The notes below the pieces were generated by a model that worked only from the letters and a program-made list of their open reading frames with translations, was not told the origin of the DNA and did not search any database. Below, piece after piece: positions 6,763 through 13,936 of a stretch of DNA of 20,957 bases (within the stretch, counting starts at the first letter, position 1; every line of letters begins with the position of its first letter). Both the position numbers and the translations under genes were made by a program. The DNA is taken from the IMG/VR virus record IMGVR_UViG_3300022752_005969, positions 1-20,957 of that record. One strand, given 5' to 3'. The stretch is from a virus.

Positions 6763-7040
6763 CTTGCAATTTGAATTCCAGTACCAAACATGGAATTATA
6801 TTGGTTGTATAATTCTTCAATAGGTTTCGTTTCCCAAACTACATGATCAGGATTAATTTCTAAAGTTGAATTATCCGAATATGGTGCATATGGAATTAAG
6901 GCAATGGATGCTTTTGTTGGATCAGATCTGGAAGGAACCAATTGTAATACAGCAGGTTTCTTCAATATTAAAGATGAATCTACGCTTGATGTATCGCCTA
7001 TCACCTCTTCACCTGTTACTAATTTAATAATTTTCAACAT
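6759..7040 (-). CDS. Sm-like (LSm fold) small protein, tentative
   Basis: The 93-residue protein begins LKIIKLVTGEEVIGD, followed by a strand-rich middle (SSLILKKPAVLQLVPS, ASIALIPYAPYS) and EINPDHVVWE. The pattern of a first strand, the G-E-x-(V/I)-x-G turn and further beta strands resembles Sm-like proteins of T4-like marine phages. This is resemblance, not proof. AGGA lies six bases before the ATG. It is the first gene after the hairpin at 7059-7076 and is coupled to the next by ATGA. If the fold is right, an RNA-binding ring is one possibility. Confidence 0.6.
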   Translation of the reverse strand: MLKIIKLVTGEEVIGDTSSVDSSLILKKPAVLQLVPSRSDPTKASIALIPYAPYSDNSTLEINPDHVVWETKPIEELYNQYNSMFGTGIQIAR

Positions 7041-7058
7041 AACAATCCTATATTAAAG

Positions 7059-7076
7059 GAGGCCCTGGCGGGCCTC
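7059..7076 (-). terminator. Perfect GC-rich hairpin between small genes
   Basis: GAGGCCC (7059-7065) and GGGCCTC (7070-7076) form a perfect 7-bp stem with a four-base loop. On the minus strand it follows the stop of the 37-residue gene by six bases and precedes a weak T run (CTTTAAT). On the plus strand the tail is GGTTTATT. It may be a partial terminator or a processing and stability hairpin between transcripts. Confidence 0.5.
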
Positions 7077-7082
7077 GGTTTA

Positions 7083-7196
7083 TTATCTATTCATTATAAT
7101 TTTACTAACTTGTTTAGTTATGCGCATTTTTCTACCCTCAATCATAGCATCAACAGTTTTATGAATACCTTTTATAAAACAATTTACATATTTCAT
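7083..7196 (-). CDS. Small basic protein, 37 residues
   Basis: ATG 7196 overlaps the stop of the preceding small gene as ATGA and has AAAAGG about seven bases upstream. The frame runs 37 codons to TAA 7083-7085, just before the hairpin at 7059-7076. The product is basic and helical, with AMIEGRKMRITKQVSKII in its second half. No family is recognised. The coupling, the ribosome binding site and the fit between a gene and a terminator make it likely to be real. Confidence 0.6.
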   Translation of the reverse strand: MKYVNCFIKGIHKTVDAMIEGRKMRITKQVSKIIMNR

Positions 7197-7342
7197 AGTA
7201 AACCTTTTTGTTGAAGTCTTTTTTCTCTATAACTAAAATCTGCTCTATCTATACTTTTCGATAGATAAATTTCAGCTGTATTTGAAAAATGCGACTTTTG
7301 TTTTATCCATTTTTTAATATTTTTAAAAAAAGATAAAAACAT
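7193..7342 (-). CDS. DUF3563-like small protein, 49 residues
   Basis: ATG 7342 shares one base with the stop of hsp20 (TGATG) and has GAGGA seven bases upstream. The product begins MFLSFFKNIKKWIKQ and continues with AEIYLSKSIDRADFSYREKR, which fits the DUF3563 pattern of an aromatic helical N-terminus followed by (A)xxYL(A/S)xSxDxxxxExRxR. The match is from memory. DUF3563 proteins are short proteobacterial proteins of unknown function. The gene is followed, with ATGA overlap, by another small gene. Confidence 0.6.
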   Translation of the reverse strand: MFLSFFKNIKKWIKQKSHFSNTAEIYLSKSIDRADFSYREKRLQQKGLL

Positions 7343-7815
7343 CAATTTTCCTCGGTTAAAAATGTACTTTTGCTAGTTTTAGCAACACTATCTTTAACTT
7401 CAATTTTCTTTGGTTTCTTATGCTCAGGAATAATTTTTTCCAAAGCAATTTTAAGCATACCGTTCATCATTGCAGCATCATTAATTTCTATATGATCATC
7501 TAGCAAAAATGTACGGGTAAATGCTCGGTTAGCTATTCCTTTAAAAAGAAAGTTATTATTATCTTCCTGTGCTTTACCGGAAATAATTAACTTATTATCT
7601 TCAAAGGTAATTTCAATATCTGACTTAGCAAAACCTGCAACTGCTAATTCAATAATATACTTGTTTTCTTCTACTTTTTTAATATTGTATGGGGGATAAT
7701 TTGGAATATTTTTGGTCAAATCATCATGGAATTTAGACATGCGATTATACGTGTCATCAAAACCGACAAGAAACTTGTCCATATCTTTAAATACTGAAGG
7801 TAACATTAGTGTCAT
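7342..7815 (-). CDS. hsp20: Small heat-shock protein (Hsp20/alpha-crystallin)
   Basis: The 157-residue protein has the Hsp20 layout: an N-terminal arm, an alpha-crystallin domain from about 40 to 135, with YNIKKVEENKYIIELAVAGF and then LIISGKAQ, FLFKGIANRAFTRTFLL and NGMLKIALEKIIPE, followed by a tail. IANRAFTRTFLL and the NGML turn are typical of the IbpA-like class. Hsp20 proteins are ATP-independent holdases that keep unfolding proteins soluble; T4-like cyanophages carry similar genes. The start ATG 7815 has AGGAG nearby. Upstream lies a hairpin-rich leader with a late promoter motif, and a DUF3563-like gene follows. The short tail lacks a clear IxI motif. Confidence 0.9.
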   Translation of the reverse strand: MTLMLPSVFKDMDKFLVGFDDTYNRMSKFHDDLTKNIPNYPPYNIKKVEENKYIIELAVAGFAKSDIEITFEDNKLIISGKAQEDNNNFLFKGIANRAFTRTFLLDDHIEINDAAMMNGMLKIALEKIIPEHKKPKKIEVKDSVAKTSKSTFLTEEN

Positions 7816-7847
7816 TTTAATCTCCTATTAAGCGAGTAAATAAATAA

Positions 7848-7911
7848 ACCAACCCGTATGGCGTTGGTGGGCAGTTTTATAAGATGCCCAGCTAAATCCC
7901 ATTATAGGGAT
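7848..7911 (-). promoter_or_regulatory. Hairpin-rich leader of hsp20
   Basis: Three stems lie one after another in the 5' region of hsp20 on the minus strand: ATCCC/GGGAT (7896-7911), GGGCA/TGCCC (7869-7889) and ACCAAC/GTTGGT (7848-7868). The last abuts the second and is followed by a T-rich run, TTTATTTATTTACT (7847-7834), so it can act as an attenuator or as the terminator of the regA transcript. A CCTAT in the first stem can pair with ATAGG at the ribosome binding site. Sequence only, no folding computed. Confidence 0.5.
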
Positions 7912-7916
7912 ATTAT

Positions 7917-7924
7917 TATTTATA
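7917..7924 (-). promoter_or_regulatory. T4-type late promoter motif
   Basis: On the minus strand this reads TATAAATA, the exact consensus of T4 late promoters recognised by the phage sigma factor gp55. It lies at the last codons of regA and about 100 bases ahead of hsp20. In A/T-rich DNA the eight-base word can occur by chance; the place ahead of a separate gene supports it. Confidence 0.5.
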
Positions 7925-8345
7925 TAGTTTGTTTCTTCTTTCCTATATTATATTTAGTCTGCAAATCCCAGTCATCCTTTTCTTTAAAAGCAATAACTTT
8001 AATTTGAGATAATGGTGCCATATCCATAAATTTATTGGCATCTATAATTTTTACTAATCCCCAATCCACTAATAATTTTGCTATAGTATTTCTTCGTTGT
8101 AAATCATTATCAGTAAGGTCTGCTTGTTTTCCATCTAAAGCAAATAATTCTTTAAAATGAACAATAAAATAGCGACCTTGCTTGTGTAAAATATGGCATG
8201 ATTGGTATAGAACTTTATCTTTTCTAGATGCTACACCTATTCTAGTTAATGTTTCTCTGACCTTTAAAAAGTCGTCAGGTTGTAATAGATTAATTTCTAA
8301 AGGATCATAGCCTGGAAAATCTATTTTAAAAAAATCATCCGACAT
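7920..8345 (-). CDS. regA: RegA translational repressor
   Basis: From about residue 15 the 141-residue protein matches T4 RegA closely, with DDFLKVRETLTRIGVASRKD, KVLYQSCHILHKQGRYFIVHFKE, and then NTIAKLLVDWGLVKI. RegA binds early mRNAs at their start regions and blocks translation of gene 44, gene 45, its own gene and others. ATG 8345 with AAAGGTGG ahead is chosen over a GTG three codons earlier. The protein starts about 14 residues before the T4 start, so it has an N-terminal extension. It overlaps gene 62 by 11 bases, in the T4 order. Confidence 0.95.
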   Translation of the reverse strand: MSDDFFKIDFPGYDPLEINLLQPDDFLKVRETLTRIGVASRKDKVLYQSCHILHKQGRYFIVHFKELFALDGKQADLTDNDLQRRNTIAKLLVDWGLVKIIDANKFMDMAPLSQIKVIAFKEKDDWDLQTKYNIGKKKQTI

Positions 8346-8817
8346 CTCTTCCACCTTTATTTAGTTTTGTTCTTAAATAATTTATTTTAGATTCGTCTAG
8401 AAGGGGAAGCACTTGTCTTGCTTTTTCTATGCTATATCCATAGTATTCCTTAATTACTTCTAGCGCATCAATTTTTTCAGCCTTTAACCATTTATTAAAT
8501 CTTTTTTTAGGCCTAATGGTATTTATTAAGAACGAAAACTGAAGAGCTTTTGGTAGATGATGTCGAGAATTCATCTCATTTGCATAAATTACGGTGTCTG
8601 CACCATAAGACAATCCTTTATTTACAATATAGGGGGCATAATGTTTTTCCGACCAATCATCTACTATTAAATTTTCTTTAGTGTGATGAATAGCATTGAT
8701 AAAGTCAAATGGGGAAATTTTAGAAACAGTATATGATTCTTCTATATACTTTTTTACTGGTTCATCAAATAAATAATTTTTTGTTATAGTAAGTACTTTT
8801 TGTCTAGTAGATTTCAT
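8335..8817 (-). CDS. 62: Clamp-loader small subunit gp62
   Basis: The 160-residue protein carries SPFDFINAIHHTKENLI, YIVNKGLSYGADTVIYANEMN and FSFLINTIRPKKRFNKWLKA, which are the conserved blocks of gp62 in T4-like phages. It is a little shorter than T4 gp62 (187). The subunit binds four copies of gp44 to form the clamp loader that opens the gp45 ring at primer ends. It lies between gene 44 and regA, with a short gap before it and an 11-base overlap after it, as expected for the conserved 45-44-62-regA operon. Confidence 0.93.
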   Translation of the reverse strand: MKSTRQKVLTITKNYLFDEPVKKYIEESYTVSKISPFDFINAIHHTKENLIVDDWSEKHYAPYIVNKGLSYGADTVIYANEMNSRHHLPKALQFSFLINTIRPKKRFNKWLKAEKIDALEVIKEYYGYSIEKARQVLPLLDESKINYLRTKLNKGGRDVG

Positions 8818-8835
8818 AATAATGTAATCTTTTTG

Positions 8836-9780
8836 CTAGCATTTAAACTCAACCGATGCCATTATTTCTGTTAGACAAGCAACTAGATTCAATTCTTGAT
8901 CGGCACAAAATGCAGCTTTATATTGATAATCTGCCAAAATTATTACAAGTTGAGGAACATTTATGACTTGTTCTGTTAAATTATCATAGATTTTTCTTAG
9001 AATAGTTGCGGGATCATTATCAATATTATTTACTACCCAGCTTCTCATACGTTTCCAGTCTTTATCTTTTAAACAGGAAACTAATTCTTGTATATTGACT
9101 TCTCCAACATTAACTAGAATACCTTCATCTATTTTACCCGATAAAGAATATCTTTGTAATTCATTTAAAATTCTTCTGTAATCGGGAAAGTATTTTTCAA
9201 GTACCTTCGCCGCAACTTTTGGATCATATTCAATATTTTCTAGGGTTAAGATTTCTGAAATACGTTTAAAAAACTTAGCTGCTATTTTAGGTTTTTCTTC
9301 CTTGGGTAATTTAAATTCAATAACAGTGCATCTGGAATGCAAGGGAGAAATAATTCTATTTTTAAAATTACAAGTAAAAATAAATCTACAATTACTTGAA
9401 AATTCTTCAATAAATGCTCTAAGAGCTGGTTGAGTGGAATTGGGATTCAAGTAATCTGCTTCATCAAGAATAACTACTTTAGTTTTTCCACTAAAGGAAA
9501 CCGTCGAGGCAAATTGTTTAATCTTTGTTCTAAGAACATCAATACCAGATTCTTCTGAACCATTTATAATAATATAATCTGTTTCAAGTTGTTCACATAA
9601 TGCTCGTGCAACAGTTGTCTTTCCTACACCCGCTGAACCGCAAAGAAGCATATTTTGCAATTCATTTTTACTTATCATCTCCTCGAAGATCTTTTTTTGA
9701 TCTATAGGGAGGATACAATCACTTAATTTACGAGGGCGATACTTTTCTACCCACAAAAATTCTGCATCACGTACTTCCAT
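8836..9780 (-). CDS. 44: Clamp-loader ATPase gp44
   Basis: The 314-residue AAA+ protein has LWVEKYRPRKLSDC near its start, Walker A GSAGVGKT (48-55), Walker B VVILDEAD (102-109), the sensor-1 stretch FIFTCN and the SRC motif (149-151) with its arginine finger. These are hallmarks of RFC-type clamp loaders; T4 gp44 has 319 residues. Four copies join gp62 to load the gp45 clamp using ATP. GGAG lies five bases ahead of ATG 9780. The C-terminal helical collar domain follows from about 235. In T4 its mRNA start region is a RegA target. Confidence 0.95.
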   Translation of the reverse strand: MEVRDAEFLWVEKYRPRKLSDCILPIDQKKIFEEMISKNELQNMLLCGSAGVGKTTVARALCEQLETDYIIINGSEESGIDVLRTKIKQFASTVSFSGKTKVVILDEADYLNPNSTQPALRAFIEEFSSNCRFIFTCNFKNRIISPLHSRCTVIEFKLPKEEKPKIAAKFFKRISEILTLENIEYDPKVAAKVLEKYFPDYRRILNELQRYSLSGKIDEGILVNVGEVNIQELVSCLKDKDWKRMRSWVVNNIDNDPATILRKIYDNLTEQVINVPQLVIILADYQYKAAFCADQELNLVACLTEIMASVEFKC

Positions 9781-9797
9781 AATAACTCCGTATTTTA

Positions 9798-10454
9798 CTA
9801 TACTACAGAATCGGGTTCCATCGCAATATAATACTCAATTGCTTTTGTTTCATGTTTAAAGTGGAAGAACTTCTTTTTAGATACTGTGATACTATATGCG
9901 TCTGGAATAAGTTTAAAGTTCTCGACGGCAATATGACATTCAAAATCTTCAATTCCTGGACCAATAGTTTTCTTGTAAGTATTTGCAGTATCGTTTTTCT
10001 TATCACCAATAGTTAAAACAACCTGCTGGTGCATACAAGTAACTGAGATAGTGGGAGCAGATGTAATTGCAGCCGCTTTCATAATCATTTGTACATCCTC
10101 TGCTGTAAGCTTAAACTGAAAATGATTATCCAATTCAATACTTTTATCCGGGGCTGCTACAATTACTGATGGATTGGAATAAAAATATTCAAACTTACCA
10201 CCATCTTTTGAGATAGTTAAAGATTTATCACCAAATTCTACATTTTGATTTTCCATCAAAGTTAACAAAGCCAATAATGAATTCAAATCATAGATAGGTA
10301 CTTCCATCGGAAAGTCTTCAGCTACTGATGCCTTGGCAAAAATATTTTTTGCTGTACTAATAGTAGATAGAGTTTTTCCTTTTCGAATAAGAATATTACT
10401 ATTGATACTGGCAAAATTCTTTAAAATCTCAATTGTTTCTTTACTGATCTGCAT
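9798..10454 (-). CDS. 45: DNA polymerase sliding clamp gp45
   Basis: From ATG 10454 the protein has 218 residues, near the 228 of T4 gp45. It starts MQISKETIEILKNFASINSN and has two clamp domains with FPMEVPIYDLNSLLALL in the first and HFQFKLTAEDVQMIMKAA and FECHIAVENFKLIPDAYSI in the second, all gp45-like. Three copies form the ring that holds the polymerase on DNA and, in T4, activates late transcription with gp33 and gp55. An in-frame GTG four codons earlier is less likely, since GAGGA falls six bases before this ATG. It follows the GT-A gene by eight bases. Confidence 0.93.
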   Translation of the reverse strand: MQISKETIEILKNFASINSNILIRKGKTLSTISTAKNIFAKASVAEDFPMEVPIYDLNSLLALLTLMENQNVEFGDKSLTISKDGGKFEYFYSNPSVIVAAPDKSIELDNHFQFKLTAEDVQMIMKAAAITSAPTISVTCMHQQVVLTIGDKKNDTANTYKKTIGPGIEDFECHIAVENFKLIPDAYSITVSKKKFFHFKHETKAIEYYIAMEPDSVV

Positions 10455-10462
10455 ATTGTTCC

Positions 10463-11215
10463 TCACGATATGTTAGCGCCATATTTAATTAAATCACCCT
10501 TGAATACATGTAACCCAATATGATTAAGATTAATTGCGGGATGTATAAAAATCTTTCCATTCTTCTTTCTCCATAGATTACAAAAATACCAATCCTCTGT
10601 TTGTAGTACTCCCTCCTCATCTATTTCAGTTTTAAAGTATTCAGTATACCAAGTATTATATTTACCGAAATTAGATGCTCTTGCTTTAGGCAAGTCTGGT
10701 TCAAGTTTTTCGAACACTTCTCTTTTTATTAGCATAAAACCTGTTCCAGCATGTTTAACCTGAAGCAAACCCTTTGCATTCGTTTTTTGTTCTGCTCCAT
10801 CATCAATAAAATTAAATACAAAAGACGAACCATAATTTTCTAATTCTGAATGATCAGATGCAGTGAAAGCATTTTGTCTGATTCTTTTCCAATCTATAAT
10901 CTTTTTAGGATAAACCCCACAAACAATATCCTCATTTGCCTTGAATAGTTTGAGAATAGCATCGCTGGGAAAGTGAATATCTGCATCTATAAACATTAGG
11001 TGGGTACAATCAGTTTTTAGAAAACTATCTGCAATATAATTTCTACCTCTGGTAATTAAACTTTCGTTCGCAACAAAGTTCCATTCCAATTGCACCCCTG
11101 CATTTTTTAATGGAAGAATACTACTCAAAAGACCACTGGTGTATCCATGATAACATAGTCCACCATACATGGGTGTGCCAATCTGTATCTTGGCTTTATT
11201 ATTTAAATTCTTCAT
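10463..11215 (-). CDS. GT-A glycosyltransferase, phage type
   Basis: The 250-residue protein opens with IQIGTPMYGGLC and continues ESLITRGRNYIADSFL and MFIDADIHFP (74-83), in which D77-x-D79 is a DxD motif. The GT-A fold and the late HAGTGFMLIKREVFEKL and TEDWYFCNLWRKKNGKIFIHP blocks are familiar from glycosyltransferases of large phages, where such genes are thought to act on DNA bases, virion proteins or surface glycans. It is the gene next to the sliding clamp, and its stop is eight bases before the clamp start, so the sugar operon may read directly into the replication operon. It overlaps the DUF3310-like gene by 17 bases. Confidence 0.85.
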   Translation of the reverse strand: MKNLNNKAKIQIGTPMYGGLCYHGYTSGLLSSILPLKNAGVQLEWNFVANESLITRGRNYIADSFLKTDCTHLMFIDADIHFPSDAILKLFKANEDIVCGVYPKKIIDWKRIRQNAFTASDHSELENYGSSFVFNFIDDGAEQKTNAKGLLQVKHAGTGFMLIKREVFEKLEPDLPKARASNFGKYNTWYTEYFKTEIDEEGVLQTEDWYFCNLWRKKNGKIFIHPAINLNHIGLHVFKGDLIKYGANIS

Positions 11216-11495
11216 TTTCTAAGTCATGTACATAAAGCATTATTAAAGCATAGTGTAACACCTTTAGTATGTCCTTCCTATTTCTTCCTTCTTTCTTTCC
11301 GTATCTTTGGGCATACTTAATTATATTACCTACCGTATGTCCAATACCATGTCCATTTGCAATAATAAACTCAGTAGTTTGTATTTTTCCTTGGGCATAG
11401 TGTTGTGTGTATGTTGTGTCAATATAATTCTTTAACTGAATTAATAAATTTTCCTCATCATACTTGTATATGGGTTTACTTGGTATACAATTCAT
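11199..11495 (-). CDS. DUF3310-like protein
   Basis: The 98-residue protein contains HGIGHTVGNIIKYAQRYGKK (49-68), followed by RKDILKVLHYALIMLYVH. This is the pattern of DUF3310 proteins of phages: a helix with GNxIKYxxRxGKKxG and a second helix of a Leu/Tyr-rich type. Their function is unknown, although they often occur near nucleotide-metabolism genes; the assignment rests on recall of the motif. It overlaps both neighbours (20 bases with the upstream fusion gene, 17 with the downstream glycosyltransferase), so it is translated with them. Its presence in a sugar operon is unexpected. Confidence 0.72.
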   Translation of the reverse strand: MNCIPSKPIYKYDEENLLIQLKNYIDTTYTQHYAQGKIQTTEFIIANGHGIGHTVGNIIKYAQRYGKKEGRNRKDILKVLHYALIMLYVHDLENEEFK

Positions 11496-12501
11496 TCAAA
11501 TTATCTCCATCACGTTTTACATTATAACTTAGTGCACTAGGATATCTATTGGTGGGGTGGTAATCATTTATTAATATTCTCCTGGCATTATGCAAATCCA
11601 TAATCAATTTACAATTCTTACTAAAACCAAGTTGTTGTAGCATCATCGTAGTTACTTCCTGCGCAGATTGTGGTCTTGCTGTAGTGAAAATTACTTGGCA
11701 TCCCCTATCATATTCTGCTTTAATAATTTTGTAATTATTTTCCAATACCTCATACTCACCATCGTATGGTCTATGCATAGATTTAACTAATGTGCCATCT
11801 ATATCGCAAAAAATTGTAGGTTTATTATTATAAAAATTCCAATCTTCAAGTGTCCCCACATCCACAAAATCTCGAATATCAATATTTCTAAATACTTTAT
11901 TATGTTTTTGTATCATAATACTAATAATATGAGACACAAATAATTCTTTATTAGAAGAATCTTTTAACTCATTGAATGCGGTAATATATTCTATGGATGA
12001 ACTAAACTTATAAGCACCTATACAAAAATGATTACTAACTATTTCTTTTTCAACTATGTCGTAAATTATGTCCTGCGAATTTACAGTAACAAAAGACTTA
12101 GATGACAATTTTCTTAAATTATCATGATATTTTATATTAGTAGTATATACTACATTACCTGGTTCATAAACAACATTAAAAAAATTATCACAATCTTTTA
12201 CAAGAAATTCAATATCATTATCTTTCTCAGACAAAATGTTATAAACTGTTTCTGCCGGACCACTAGTTGGTTTATCCAAAACTACAATATCTACATCACC
12301 AAGTTCTCTATTCAATACTTTTATGGCATCATATTGTACAGCATGCTGCTGTAAAATACCTATTGATATTTTATACTTTCCAAAAAAAGGTTCCAGTGCC
12401 TTTTTAATCATCAATTCGCCTGCATAGTTATATAGTAAATACTTGGGTCTTGTGCCCGGAAAGCGTGTTGATAGACCAGCAGCAGGTACTATAATTTCCA
12501 T
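11476..12501 (-). CDS. Nucleotidyltransferase-HAD phosphatase fusion
   Basis: Residues 1 to about 220 form a sugar-nucleotidyltransferase domain: AAGLSTRFPGTRPK (7-20) is the nucleotide-binding signature, D103-x-D105 lies in VKDCDNFF, and DVGTLEDW (214-221) closes the domain. From about 228 a HAD phosphatase domain follows: FCDIDGTLV (D233, D235), then TTARPQ (273-278), and INDY near 313. The protein should activate a phosphorylated precursor with an NTP and dephosphorylate a related one. It follows the kinase-like gene with a 13-base overlap. The sugar or alcohol is unknown. Confidence 0.87.
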   Translation of the reverse strand: MEIIVPAAGLSTRFPGTRPKYLLYNYAGELMIKKALEPFFGKYKISIGILQQHAVQYDAIKVLNRELGDVDIVVLDKPTSGPAETVYNILSEKDNDIEFLVKDCDNFFNVVYEPGNVVYTTNIKYHDNLRKLSSKSFVTVNSQDIIYDIVEKEIVSNHFCIGAYKFSSSIEYITAFNELKDSSNKELFVSHIISIMIQKHNKVFRNIDIRDFVDVGTLEDWNFYNNKPTIFCDIDGTLVKSMHRPYDGEYEVLENNYKIIKAEYDRGCQVIFTTARPQSAQEVTTMMLQQLGFSKNCKLIMDLHNARRILINDYHPTNRYPSALSYNVKRDGDNLNELYTK

Positions 12502-13232
12502 AATTTTTCTATTTGATTAAGTAAAAATTGTTTTGTTTTTTGATCTTTTTGTGCATGTTTTAAAATTCTAATAAGCATAATAATAGTCAAAGTATTATTA
12601 ATTTCGCCACAGTCTTTTTCTATAAAATTTTTTAAAATACTTAATTTTGCATCAAGATTAATATTACAGTTTCGTATAAACCATTTACAGGTTAAATCTT
12701 GATTTAATTTTGCTAGATCAAAGTGCCAAGAATCATATTCTATAGTTGCAGGATCTATTATTATAAATCCTTTTTCCTTATTGAACAATATATTTTCTAA
12801 AGTAAAATCACCAATATACTCAGATTGGTTAAATAATTTGGGAAGGCGATTTATCAATTCATCATTTGTAAAACTAAAAATAGAATCAACCCAACCTAAT
12901 TTATTAAAGTAAATATTAGTATAATCTTTAACAACTTCTTCTGTTTGCTTTAGCTTTTTTATATTTTCTACTATAAATTTTGCCAAAAATTTGGGATTAT
13001 TTTTTAATAGATAGTTTTTAATATCTAAACCTGGTATATATTCAATATCAAGTATATCATTATCATAATTTAGTATCTTTACCACTGAGAAATCAAGATG
13101 ATGTAATCTACATAATCTTTCATAATTTCGTACTACATTTCCTTGTTTACGAACAAAATACTCATTGTTTATTTGCATTAAGTAAATTTTACTACCGGAA
13201 TATCCTTTAAATTCCTTTACAATTTTTTCCAT
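12489..13232 (-). CDS. Aminoglycoside/choline-kinase-fold phosphotransferase
   Basis: The 247-residue protein has an N-lobe (FVRKQ, where Lys29 could be the ATP-binding lysine), a hinge around IEYIPG, and the catalytic region IGDFTLENILF (140-150) with D142 and N147, followed by IIIDPA (D160). This is the layout of the APH/ChoK kinase family. The usual His of HGD is replaced by Ile140, which occurs in some family members. The gene lies directly ahead of a nucleotidyltransferase-phosphatase gene and shares the TAATG overlap with the gene before it, so it may phosphorylate the precursor that the fusion enzyme activates. The substrate is unknown. Confidence 0.78.
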   Translation of the reverse strand: MEKIVKEFKGYSGSKIYLMQINNEYFVRKQGNVVRNYERLCRLHHLDFSVVKILNYDNDILDIEYIPGLDIKNYLLKNNPKFLAKFIVENIKKLKQTEEVVKDYTNIYFNKLGWVDSIFSFTNDELINRLPKLFNQSEYIGDFTLENILFNKEKGFIIIDPATIEYDSWHFDLAKLNQDLTCKWFIRNCNINLDAKLSILKNFIEKDCGEINNTLTIIMLIRILKHAQKDQKTKQFLLNQIEKLWKL

Positions 13233-13936
13233 TAATCTACATGTAATTGTCCATTGGGTGCAACGTTGCCTTCCAGTCCCAACGTATCAATTTCTTGAAC
13301 ATATTTTTTATCTACAAATTTATACAATGCGTGCTCAAAATCTATAGATGGATTAATAACTGTTCTTATCACACTATCCAAAATAGAATGAGTATACTTT
13401 AATAAAGAGGGACATAGTGAAAATAATCTGGTAATGTATAGTGCTGGTATTTCTTTATTATCTTTCCAAGTATCATGCCGCTTAAATACATATTTTCCAA
13501 AATAATTAAACTTAGATATATCAAAATTATCGTTAAGTTTATATCTTCCAGATATTTTAAATATTCTATTTGAAGATGATACTAGTTTCATGGCATTTGG
13601 ATATGATAACATCAATTCTATCATTTTCATAAGTAAATAGGCATCACCTGCAGATTTCAATCCTGCATCATTAAATTGCCTGGCATTTTGATCACTGCTA
13701 ATATTTGCCACGAAATCACATTTTTCAGATAACAGTGCATAAATTTTATCATCAAGAGGCCTTGAAGAATTATCAGCAATTAAAATTAAACTATTGGAGC
13801 ATCTATCTCTAATAGAATCAATTGTTTCATAGGTTTGATTTAATCTTTCCTGGGGATTATATATTCCATGGTTGGTATTAATACAACTAGTTATAAGAAA
13901 TAAATTATTTTTGGGGGGACCAATTAGCATAATCAT
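13232..13936 (-). CDS. Glycosyltransferase-like protein, tentative
   Basis: The 234-residue protein begins with a short strand and FLITSCIN, then YNPQERLNQTYETIDSIRDRC, and has LILIADNSS at 50-58, which looks like the second strand of a GT-A fold. IFKISGRYKLND at 125-136 is a motif I have seen in hypothetical proteins of polysaccharide clusters. A DxD is not clear. Two in-frame ATGs are possible (13936 and 13930); GAG before the second may favour it. It overlaps the upstream gene by up to 32 bases and the kinase gene by one (TAATG). Confidence 0.62.
   Translation of the reverse strand: MIMLIGPPKNNLFLITSCINTNHGIYNPQERLNQTYETIDSIRDRCSNSLILIADNSSRPLDDKIYALLSEKCDFVANISSDQNARQFNDAGLKSAGDAYLLMKMIELMLSYPNAMKLVSSSNRIFKISGRYKLNDNFDISKFNYFGKYVFKRHDTWKDNKEIPALYITRLFSLCPSLLKYTHSILDSVIRTVINPSIDFEHALYKFVDKKYVQEIDTLGLEGNVAPNGQLHVD

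Noticed and set aside
9803-10009. Second minus-strand frame within the sliding clamp gene
   Set aside because: An out-of-frame shadow of a well-identified gp45 gene, with no ribosome binding site.
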